Positions 1 to 6,660 of a DNA stretch of 64,000 nucleotides are shown here, one piece after another (positions within the stretch are counted from its first letter, which is position 1; each line of letters starts with the position of its first letter). The position numbers and the translations under genes are program-made. Origin of the DNA: Syntrophopropionicum propionicicum_A (lineage in GTDB: Bacteria > Bacillota > Desulfotomaculia > Desulfotomaculales > Pelotomaculaceae); assembly GCF_048984525.1 (NCBI RefSeq), contig NZ_JBMGJC010000011.1:87876-151875 (forward strand), written 5' to 3'. Below the pieces are notes generated by a model. The model was not told the DNA's origin and did not search any database. It saw only the letters and a list, made by a program, of their open reading frames with translations.

Positions 1-363
1 TTTTTCTATTTCACATTCCCAGATAACTATTACGTTCCAACCCAGTTCTTTTAATTTGGTGGAGTGCTCCTGATCTCTTTGCACATTTCTTTCGAGTTTT
101 TCCTTCCATTTCTCTTGTTGGGTTTTAGGGATTGTACCGTCCCGGCAGTTATCATGCAAATGCCAGAAACAACCATGTACAAAAATAATTGTTTTATACT
201 TTGGCAACACAATATCCGGTTTTCCGGGAAGATTGTGATTATGAAGACGGAACCGGAACCCCATTCTGTGAAGAAGTGAACGAACTTTTATCTCTGGTTT
301 AGTGTTTTTGGAACGTATTTTTGACATCACACTACTGCGTTTTTCTTTTGCCCAAATATCCAT
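1..363 (-). CDS. vsr: Very short patch repair (Vsr-type) endonuclease, C-terminus beyond the window
   Basis: This gene reads leftwards off the window edge, leaving 121 codons. It starts MDIWAKEKRS at 363. Visible Vsr hallmarks are the N-terminal RSxNTKPE-like stretch, the KPDIV segment holding the likely catalytic Asp, and the HGCFWHLH..C zinc/active-site block, followed by a long basic helix and a WNVIVIWECE strand. Vsr enzymes nick beside T:G mismatches that arise from 5-methylcytosine deamination. They usually sit beside a cytosine methyltransferase, so one may lie just outside the window. The neighbouring HNH nucleases fit a restriction-modification context. The family call is confident; a role in repair rather than restriction is inferred. 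Confidence 0.9.
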   Translation of the reverse strand, partial: MDIWAKEKRSSVMSKIRSKNTKPEIKVRSLLHRMGFRFRLHNHNLPGKPDIVLPKYKTIIFVHGCFWHLHDNCRDGTIPKTQQEKWKEKLERNVQRDQEHSTKLKELGWNVIVIWECEIEK

Positions 364-490
364 TTTAGCTTTCACCTGTCATTCAGCATCAATATTGCAT
401 ATCTTTTTTATTTCTTAAACTATAAGATCCACTTCTTTATTAATATTTCTTACAGAAAAGCAATCGTAAATTTAGCGGTAAGTACCTTCC

Positions 491-1207
491 TCATATTTTT
501 ATTAAGTCCTTTATTTCACTAACACGAAGCCAAGGCCTTCTCCTATGTAACATGCGATGACAATTGGAACATACCAATGCAAGATCCTTGACCTTTGTTT
601 TTTCTGTCCCTACGTATTCGGAAACAGGGATAGTATGATGACATTCAATGAATCCTTTCCCCAAATCACCATATATTACATAGTAATCAAAACCACATAT
701 GGAGCATTTTAGCTCTACATTTTTTAAGGCTATTGCTTTTGCTTGTGAGACTAATTTTCTGTTTCTTTCACGGATTCTATGTTTCCGATACAGTATCTTC
801 CCTTCAGGAAATTCACTCTCTTCATCATCATCAATATCTTCATGAATTTCATTATTGGATGACTTCATACTGTCAACAATTACAGAGGCAACCCTATGAA
901 GATAGCCTTGTCTATACGCAAATTCATTCCAAATCTCTTTCTCTAGTTGACCGCCCCTTTGGAGCCCAACACCATGATAATCGGGATCATATCTCAAGAA
1001 GTTACAGAGCTTCATATAAACGCCGTTTGGATTGCGGAACTTTTCAGTAATAGGTCTTTCTGTATGAATAGGTAATGTATTCAAAATGTCACTTAGCTTT
1101 TTTACCTCATCATGCGCTGGACTTATATGAGATGGATTGTGTCGAAAGTAAAGATCTAGGGCTAATATTAATTCATCCCTTTTCCAAGAAGGATTTCTTA
1201 TTGCCAA
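491..1207 (-). CDS. McrA-like HNH endonuclease
   Basis: This is a 238-residue protein with a TTG start preceded by AAAGGAGG at good spacing. The C-terminal third is an HNH nuclease: a CSICGF zinc knuckle, an ECHH active-site motif and a CSNCHRMLHRR second knuckle, the layout of McrA-type 5-methylcytosine-specific or other HNH restriction enzymes. The N-terminal 120 residues look like a recognition domain that I do not recognise (it begins NPSWKRDELILALDLY). The next gene on the same strand carries a clearly related HNH domain, so the two are paralogues with different recognition halves. Proximity to a Vsr gene suggests a restriction role; the substrate is unknown. Confidence 0.82.
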   Translation of the reverse strand: MAIRNPSWKRDELILALDLYFRHNPSHISPAHDEVKKLSDILNTLPIHTERPITEKFRNPNGVYMKLCNFLRYDPDYHGVGLQRGGQLEKEIWNEFAYRQGYLHRVASVIVDSMKSSNNEIHEDIDDDEESEFPEGKILYRKHRIRERNRKLVSQAKAIALKNVELKCSICGFDYYVIYGDLGKGFIECHHTIPVSEYVGTEKTKVKDLALVCSNCHRMLHRRRPWLRVSEIKDLIKI

Positions 1208-1326
1208 ACCAATTGCCTCCTTTTCCTATAAAGGTTAATACCATATAACCTTGGTTACCAATCCTGTCAGTATTCTAAAGGATTTTATGTTAATTCCTCC
1301 GAAACAAGCTAAGTCAGGTAAATTTA

Positions 1327-1390
1327 GTATGTTGAGCTTATGCCCTTATTTATTTGGAATGGCCCCCCCTTTATCACAGCAATATTTTCA
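1327..1390 (-). pseudogene. Decayed C-terminal fragment of an ImmA-like gene
   Basis: Read on the minus strand, this stretch encodes I-A-V-I-K-G and, after a frame change, G-H-K-L-N-I. The intact ImmA gene at 2523-3029 has AVIKGS and GYKLNIP in the same order and at similar spacing. The DNA also aligns by eye with about 2561-2615. No open frame survives. It looks like the tail of a second ImmA gene left by an earlier element or duplication. The homology is short, so the call is moderate. Confidence 0.45.
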
Positions 1391-1403
1391 TTTTTCATTT
1401 AAT

Positions 1404-2471
1404 TCAGTTGCGATTATTTATTAATATTGATAGTTGTTCTAGGTTTATAAATGGTTTTCTGTGAATCATACGGTGACAATTGGCACATAGAAGGTTAATA
1501 TCTTCAACTTTTGTTTCCGCTCCTTCTCTCATTTCCGACACCTTTTTCTTGTGATGCCCTTCTATAAAATCATTTCCTCTGGGACCATATACAATAAAAT
1601 AATCGAAACCACATGCTTCACAGAATAACCTACCACCATTAATTTTTGCAAATGTGTCTTTTGCTTTTTTAATTACCCTGGGATCACGTTCAATTATTCT
1701 ATGCATTCTAAAAGCAATTTTCCCTTCGGGATAACCAATATCTTCTTCTCCTTCATCGTCAAAACTAATAGCTAAATGATTGAAAACAAAGTGATTAAGG
1801 TCAATTCCGTTCTGTATAAAAAATTCACCTGTCGGCACAGGAAAGACTTTTTTAAATTCTACTTTTAATGCTTTCCGGAATCGAATGCTTTGTAATACGA
1901 TATTTTTATCTTTCTGATCCTCAAATCGATATTCAGCAGGAAAAACTTTATTGTTAAATAAAATCTTAATAGATCTTGCTTTACCTCGTCCAACGTAAAG
2001 TGGGGATCCTGGAGGATTGAAAACATTATGAAACTCTTTATCAATTCTAACGCCATCTGTATACTGAGATTTGCCGACTAACTTGAAGAGTTTTTTTGCA
2101 TCGGGCGAAGGTGTAAAAAGGTCAAGCATACTATTGGGTTGAATTTCGGGTGTAGAGGTTAAACGTTTTAGTGCCGTTGTAATTGGTGCATAGAGTTTAT
2201 CATTTTTATCAGCCAGGAAATCAATAGACTCATCAAGAGACATACCTTTAAAGATACCCTTGTGTTCATCTGTTAAACCAACAAAGCTTAGAATTCCAAA
2301 AGATTGCCATCCTCTACTATACTCAGGGTCTAGTCCAAGAATGTTATCGTCAAGCCAGCGCCGTGATTTGCCATTAAATAGATACTCATAAATTACTTTA
2401 TCGCGTAGGGGTTCTTGGTAACTCAAATATTCTCTATCTCTAGGATTAAATTTAAGTTCAGGAAAATTCAA
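1404..2471 (-). CDS. HNH endonuclease with a large N-terminal recognition region
   Basis: The frame is open from an ATG at 2510, but the better start is the TTG at 2471, nine bases after a strong AGAGGAGG, giving about 355 residues. The C-terminal 100 residues form an HNH domain (CEACGF, EGHH, CANCHRMIHRK), paralogous to the gene at 491-1207, including a shared EGKI..R.HRI lead-in. The N-terminal 240 residues are unrecognised and presumably set DNA specificity. It lies directly downstream of the prophage ImmA gene on the same strand, so it could be phage cargo or host DNA; the boundary cannot be read. A restriction-type nuclease is the likely role. Confidence 0.8.
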   Translation of the reverse strand: MNFPELKFNPRDREYLSYQEPLRDKVIYEYLFNGKSRRWLDDNILGLDPEYSRGWQSFGILSFVGLTDEHKGIFKGMSLDESIDFLADKNDKLYAPITTALKRLTSTPEIQPNSMLDLFTPSPDAKKLFKLVGKSQYTDGVRIDKEFHNVFNPPGSPLYVGRGKARSIKILFNNKVFPAEYRFEDQKDKNIVLQSIRFRKALKVEFKKVFPVPTGEFFIQNGIDLNHFVFNHLAISFDDEGEEDIGYPEGKIAFRMHRIIERDPRVIKKAKDTFAKINGGRLFCEACGFDYFIVYGPRGNDFIEGHHKKKVSEMREGAETKVEDINLLCANCHRMIHRKPFINLEQLSILINNRN

Positions 2472-2522
2472 TGTGTCTATACCTCCTCTGTAATACCAAA
2501 AATTATACATAAAACTGTTATC

Positions 2523-3029
2523 TTATTTCCTCCCTAAATAACTCGACCTCGGTACATACGGAATGTTAAGCTTATAGCCCTGCCCGTTCAAAATGGATCC
2601 CTTTATAACAGCCAATTCCTCATGGACGTTCAATTCTGAGGCAATTTGTGCATAGGTGTATTGCCTCTCAGCAAAAGCTAAAAAATCCGCGTCAGAAATG
2701 AGCAGCTGGGCGGCAAACAAGTTAGCTTCACATTCGTATTTATCGTTCATGTTATAAATACAGTAATCCTTCATAAGGCCGAGTTTTGCCTGTCTGCGGT
2801 GCAGGCGGTCGTGCCCGAGCTCATGTGAACAGGTAATGATTTGTTCGATCTCATCCAAACGGGAGTTTATGGCAATAAACCTGTTGCGGTATATGCAGTT
2901 GTAAAACCCTTTGAGATGTTTAAAATCCCCCCACTTAACCATTATGTTAAGGTGAGCGGAAATCTTATAGGGGTTTCTTGTTTTAAAATAACGCACAAGT
3001 GCATTAGCTTCTTTGATTATTTTTTCCAC
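2523..3029 (-). CDS. immA: ImmA/IrrE family metallopeptidase (anti-repressor protease)
   Basis: This is a 168-residue protein with a GTG start after an AGGTG site. The zinc protease signature CSHELGHDRLHR lies near residues 68-79 and is followed by a downstream glutamate region (KYECEANLFAAQLL), which is diagnostic of ImmA/IrrE peptidases (formerly DUF955). In ICEBs1 and related phages, ImmA cleaves the neighbouring ImmR repressor to trigger induction. The gene lies 28 bases behind the repressor gene on the same strand, so the pair is probably co-transcribed from the promoter at 3474-3503. The family call is firm; the repressor as target is inferred from context. Confidence 0.92.
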   Translation of the reverse strand: MEKIIKEANALVRYFKTRNPYKISAHLNIMVKWGDFKHLKGFYNCIYRNRFIAINSRLDEIEQIITCSHELGHDRLHRRQAKLGLMKDYCIYNMNDKYECEANLFAAQLLISDADFLAFAERQYTYAQIASELNVHEELAVIKGSILNGQGYKLNIPYVPRSSYLGRK

Positions 3030-3057
3030 ACTTCACCTGTCCTGCTTAGTAAAGTTG

Positions 3058-3453
3058 TTATTTCAAGCGGCTGTACTTTTTATTTTTATGCTTGGCATCA
3101 AAGTACATTTCGGCGACTAAACGGAAAAACTCATCTCTATCCTCCTCGGGCAGTTCACCCCCGGCAAAAAGGACTTGGACATCCTGCAGCACATCTTTAG
3201 CCTGCCTGGCGCCGGTGTAGCCGTACTGATCTCCAGCACTTTGAATAAAGGCTCCATCCTGGCCAATAAGTGAATCAACTGACACATGGAACACTTCGGA
3301 AATTTTCTGAAGTGTTTCCGGTTTTTTGGGGAAGCGGTCATTAGATTCATAATAACCTAAAACACGATCTGAAACACCAATCAAATTCCCCAGCTCGACC
3401 CGGGTCATGCCCGCGTCTTCCCGCATTTTTCTGAGTCTATCTCCGAACAACAT
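3058..3453 (-). CDS. immR: XRE-family repressor of lysogeny (ImmR-like)
   Basis: The start chosen is the ATG at 3453, preceded by CGGAGGTG, giving 131 residues; the open frame extends to 3549 but would run through the promoter. An N-terminal helix-turn-helix (LRKMREDAGMTRVELGNLIG then SDRVLGYYE) occupies residues 4-60. The C-terminal half is a variable linker/oligomerisation region and probably the ImmA cleavage zone. It faces the Cro-like gene across a control region with three GAACnnnnnGTTC-type sites. It should repress the early rightward promoter and tune its own. Confidence 0.9.
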   Translation of the reverse strand: MLFGDRLRKMREDAGMTRVELGNLIGVSDRVLGYYESNDRFPKKPETLQKISEVFHVSVDSLIGQDGAFIQSAGDQYGYTGARQAKDVLQDVQVLFAGGELPEEDRDEFFRLVAEMYFDAKHKNKKYSRLK

Positions 3454-3473
3454 ATTCGAACACCTCCGGGATA

Positions 3474-3503
3474 ATAGTACAACAAGTTGTTCTGATTCGT
3501 CAA
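3474..3503 (-). promoter_or_regulatory. Repressor promoter (PRM-like)
   Basis: On the minus strand a TTGACG -35 (3498-3503) and a TACTAT -10 (3474-3479) are separated by 18 bases. The left operator (3480-3492) fills the spacer, so bound repressor could block its own promoter. Confidence 0.7.
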
Positions 3504-3575
3504 TATATATCGAACAAAAAGTTCCGTTGACGGGGAATAAAATATTCACTAGAATAAGAATGGAACGAAATATTC
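3480..3575. promoter_or_regulatory. Operator cluster: three GAACnnnnnGTTC-type sites
   Basis: Three dyad sites are visible: CAACaagttGTTC at 3480-3492, GAACaaaaaGTTC at 3512-3524 (perfect) and GAACgaaatATTC at 3563-3575. The first two centres are 32 bases apart, about three helical turns. One lies in the spacer of the leftward promoter, one abuts the rightward -35 and one lies just past the rightward -10. The repressor ImmR and/or the Cro-like protein are the obvious ligands. Confidence 0.72.
3527..3555 (+). promoter_or_regulatory. Early rightward promoter (PR-like)
   Basis: TTGACG (3527-3532) and TAGAAT (3550-3555) are separated by 17 bases, a near-ideal sigma-A promoter. It drives the Cro-like gene and the replication genes and is bracketed by operators at 3512-3524 and 3563-3575. 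Confidence 0.75.
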
Positions 3576-3589
3576 AGAGGTGGTAAAAC

Positions 3590-3868
3590 ATGAAAAACGT
3601 CAAATTTAAAGAGCTGAGACAAAGGGGAGGGTACACTCAGGCTGCGCTGGGACGGGTTTTCGGCATAACGCCTGATTACGTCAATATCATCGAAAACGGG
3701 CGCCAGACTCCGGGGTTTGTCCTGGCCAAGCGTATTGCAGATTTTTTTGGAGTGACTGTAGACGAGCTATTTTTTTGCGAACCAAAAGAACAAAATGTTC
3801 AGAAAAGTGCTGCGGATTGCATGTATGGGAGGTGTTGTTATGCAGCTAAATTCGGCAGCTGTGAATAA
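3590..3868 (+). CDS. XRE-family Cro-like regulator
   Basis: This is a 92-residue protein. Residues 3-60 form a typical helix-turn-helix (FKELRQRGGYTQAALGRVF, then TPDYVNIIENGRQTPG). The short C-terminus carries several cysteines (residues 65-92) that could bind a metal. It is the first gene of the rightward early operon, starting after GAGGTGG, and runs divergently from the repressor. Its stop overlaps the start of the next (broken) gene at 3840. A perfect operator-like site lies inside it at 3788-3800. The role as early regulator opposing ImmR is inferred from position. Confidence 0.82.
   Translation: MKNVKFKELRQRGGYTQAALGRVFGITPDYVNIIENGRQTPGFVLAKRIADFFGVTVDELFFCEPKEQNVQKSAADCMYGRCCYAAKFGSCE
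3788..3800. promoter_or_regulatory. Intragenic operator-like site
   Basis: GAACaaaatGTTC is a perfect match to the dyad seen at the divergent promoters, placed inside the Cro-like coding sequence about 220 bases downstream. It could act as a roadblock or looping site for the repressor; this is inference. Confidence 0.5.
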
Positions 3869-5335
3869 ACACAAGCCAGCTGCAAAAATAAAGATGCCGA
3901 TTAAGGCTAAACCATACAGGCACCAGATTGAAGCCTTTAATTATGTCTGCGAGATGTTTGGCCTCGTCATGGGAGGTGATCCAAATGAACATTTCCAGAA
4001 GTCGAGGAACAGCTTTACTTATGGAAATGGGTTAATAAAAGCATAGGTAAAACCATCACAACTATAGCAGTCGCCGGAGCTCTGTATCAGTCAGGGAGCA
4101 TTAGGCGAGTCTTAATCGTAGCTCCGCTTTCTATCCTGGGTGTCTGGGAAGAAGAATTTGAGAAATTTGCAGCCTTCGATTATGACCTGGTGGTTCTGAC
4201 CGGCAGCACTGCAAAGAAAACTGGCATGCTGCGCAATATACAGGGTCCATATCTGCAGGTGGCCGTGGTCAATTACGAATCCGCCTGGCGGATGGAGAAA
4301 GATTTGCTGTCTTGGGATGCAGACCTGGTCATCGCAGATGAAGGCCATAAGATTAAAACGCACAACATAGCGGCAGCCAAGACCATGCACAAGCTCGGAG
4401 CAAAGGCCCGGTACAGGATGCTTCTCACGGGAACGGTCATCACCAACAAAGCAATAGATGTTTTCAGTCAATACAAGTTTGTAAATCCGGAGATTTTCGG
4501 CAAGAGCTTCTATGCCTTCCGCAACCGGTACTTTGACATGGTCGGTTATGGCAACCATACTCCGGTGCTGAAGAAGTCGATGGAAAAAGAAATGACCGAA
4601 AAACTGCATAGCATTGCTTTCAGAGCTACTAAAGCGGAGTGCCTAGACCTGCCGGAAATGACCGATGTTATCCGCCGTGTACAACTTGAACCGGCAGCTT
4701 TGAAGCTATACCGGGGTCTGGTTATAAACAGTTATGCTGAGCTGGGTAGGGGTGAAGTGACTGTAACCAACATCCTGACACGGATGCTTCGGCTATCACA
4801 ACTTACCGGCGGCTTCCTTGGTGATGACGAAGGTGGCACGGTACACAAGGTTAGTGAGGCCAAGCTGGCTGTCCTGGAGGACATCATTGACGAGATCCTG
4901 CAGGAAGGTAAAAAACTGGTCATTATCGCCAGGTTCATTCCTGAGATAAAAGCGATCTGCCGCCTGTTGAATAAAAAGAACATTATATTCTCGCTGGTCA
5001 AGGGTGGTGTCAAAGACAGGGACGAGCAGGTATCACAGTTTCAAACCAATCCGGTTGTGCTGGTCTTTGTCGGGCAGATAGCCACAGCCGGGCTTGGCAT
5101 AACTTTGACCGTAGCATCAACAATGGTGTTCTATTCGCTGGATTACAGCATGAGCAACTTCGAGCAGACCCGGGCGCGGATCCACCGCGCAGGGCAGAAA
5201 TACCCCTGCACTTATTTGTATCTTATAGCCAAAGACACGATCGATGAAAAGGTGCTGGAGGCCCTAAGAAATAAAGCCAACCTGGCCAAAGCCCTGATTG
5301 ACGACTACCGTAGCGGCAATAACCCGTTTGCGTGA
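3840..5335 (+). pseudogene. SNF2-type phage helicase broken in its Walker A region
   Basis: The gene starts at an ATG at 3840 after GGGAGGTG, and KPYRHQIEAFNYVC is the normal N-terminus of phage SNF2/DEAD-like helicases. The reading frame then changes: TALLMEMG is encoded one frame over, and GKTITTIAVAG in a third frame from 4046. The DNA between MEMG and GKT is 13 bases with stops, where three would be expected, so the ATP-binding P-loop is destroyed. Downstream the protein is well preserved to 5335: IADEGH (motif II), LLTGT (III) and NFEQTRARIHRAGQ (VI). The downstream part could be translated from an internal ATG at 4190 but would lack the P-loop. Either true decay or assembly error is possible. 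Confidence 0.8.
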
Positions 5336-5368
5336 CAAGGAGGTGAGAAAACAATAAGAACTGAGAGG

Positions 5369-5770
5369 ATGTTTGAACTGGCCGACAAGCTTAAAACGCT
5401 GCGTGACGCCAAAAAAGACGCTGAGCAGAGAGTCAAGGAACTAAACACTGAGATCGAAGAGGTCGATTACGAACTTTCAGAAATGATGGCAAACTCTGAA
5501 ACTCAGAATTTTACCCGATGCGGCACCATGTTCTGCCTGACTACGACAACAAGAGCATCGGCGGCTGCGGGCAAGAAGGACGAACTCTATGATGCCCTAA
5601 AGCAGATCGGCTTTGGCGATCTGGTCTATGAAACGGTGAATGCCAACAGCCTGTCCGCCTTTGTCAGAGAACAAATCACCGAGAACAATGATAAATTGCC
5701 TGATTGGCTGGATGGACTGGTTAATGTTTTTGACAAAACAACAGTGGGAGTCCGCAAAACGGCCAAGTAG
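5369..5770 (+). CDS. Early phage protein with N-terminal coiled coil, function unknown
   Basis: This is a 133-residue protein. Residues 1-45 are a charged heptad-rich helix (LADKLKTLRDAKKDAEQR), likely a coiled coil; the rest is an alpha/beta segment I do not recognise. It lies between the helicase pseudogene and a zinc-binding early protein, in the same operon. The best ribosome site, AAGGAGGTG at 5338-5345, is 24 bases upstream of this ATG, so the true start may be a few codons further up at a non-standard codon. Early-operon position suggests a role in replication or recombination, but nothing in the sequence proves it. Confidence 0.7.
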   Translation: MFELADKLKTLRDAKKDAEQRVKELNTEIEEVDYELSEMMANSETQNFTRCGTMFCLTTTTRASAAAGKKDELYDALKQIGFGDLVYETVNANSLSAFVREQITENNDKLPDWLDGLVNVFDKTTVGVRKTAK

Positions 5771-5846
5771 GGCACACAAATTACGAAGAACAACGATGCG
5801 AAGAGCAACGATAAATATATAAATCAATTAACGGAGGTAAAAACAC

Positions 5847-6599
5847 ATGGCAAAAAAGACCGGAATAGCAACTATCAATGAAAATAAGGGCTTTCTGCAG
5901 CTGGCAGACTTTAACATGATAAATGCCATAGCCGAGGAACTGGACGGCTTGGACGGAGGCTTTGAAAGAATTAAAATACCATCCGCCGGCAGCACTGTTT
6001 TTGAGGTTCCTGGTGAAGATCCCGGTGAACCCGACGCGGCCAAAGAGTTCTCAGCGGTCATTCTCTACCATCATCCCATTTATGCCTACTACCAGAACAA
6101 GTACACCGGTGGCAGCAACCCGCCAGATTGCGGCAGCTTTGACGGCATAACCGGCGTGGGCAATCCAGGAGGTAATTGCAGTAAGTGTCCATATAACCAG
6201 TTCGGGTCTGGTGATAACGGCAGCAAGGCCTGCAAGAACCGCCGCAGGATTTATGTGCTGCGCGAGGGTGAAATTTTTCCGTTGCTGCTGTCCCTGCCGA
6301 CCGGTTCCCTGAAGGAATTCTCACGGTACATTAAACGCCTTCTTTCAAAGGGCAAAAAGTCTAATGCAGTAGTGACCCGCTTCTCATTAAAGAAGGCTGT
6401 CAACAGCAGCGGCATAGCTTTCTCGCAGGCCCAATTTGCCGTTGACCGCTGCCTGACCAGCGATGAGTATGCTCTGATCAATACTCTCTGTGAACAGGTT
6501 AAGGTTTACAGCCACCGCATTGGTTATGATGCTGAACCTGTAGATGTTGAGGTTGCCGCAGAGCCGGAATATGGCGAGGCAGTCGAACCATTAGTTTGA
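5847..6599 (+). CDS. Conserved phage early protein with a cysteine cluster
   Basis: This is a 250-residue protein starting after ACGGAGGT. A central zinc-ribbon-like cluster (CSKCPYN near residues 111-117, then GSKACKNRRRIYVLREGE) is the recognisable feature. From memory, this ACKN-R-R-LxxLREGE pattern recurs in early regions of phages and integrative elements without a settled function. The flanking segments are predicted beta/alpha with an acidic C-terminal tail (EPVDVEVAAEPEYGEAVEP), a trait shared with single-strand DNA-binding proteins. Position just before a DNA polymerase supports a replication accessory role, but this is inference. Confidence 0.7.
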   Translation: MAKKTGIATINENKGFLQLADFNMINAIAEELDGLDGGFERIKIPSAGSTVFEVPGEDPGEPDAAKEFSAVILYHHPIYAYYQNKYTGGSNPPDCGSFDGITGVGNPGGNCSKCPYNQFGSGDNGSKACKNRRRIYVLREGEIFPLLLSLPTGSLKEFSRYIKRLLSKGKKSNAVVTRFSLKKAVNSSGIAFSQAQFAVDRCLTSDEYALINTLCEQVKVYSHRIGYDAEPVDVEVAAEPEYGEAVEPLV

Positions 6600-6660
6600 A
6601 ACACAGCCGCAGGTCGGGCGGACAAGCTCCGCTCGGCCCATCGCGGCGGATGGAGCAGAT

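Noticed and set aside
5354..5368. Possible ATA start codon, at ideal spacing from AAGGAGGTG, for the coiled-coil early protein
   Set aside because: ATA starts are extremely rare; the in-frame ATG at 5369 is simpler, so I only note the spacing.
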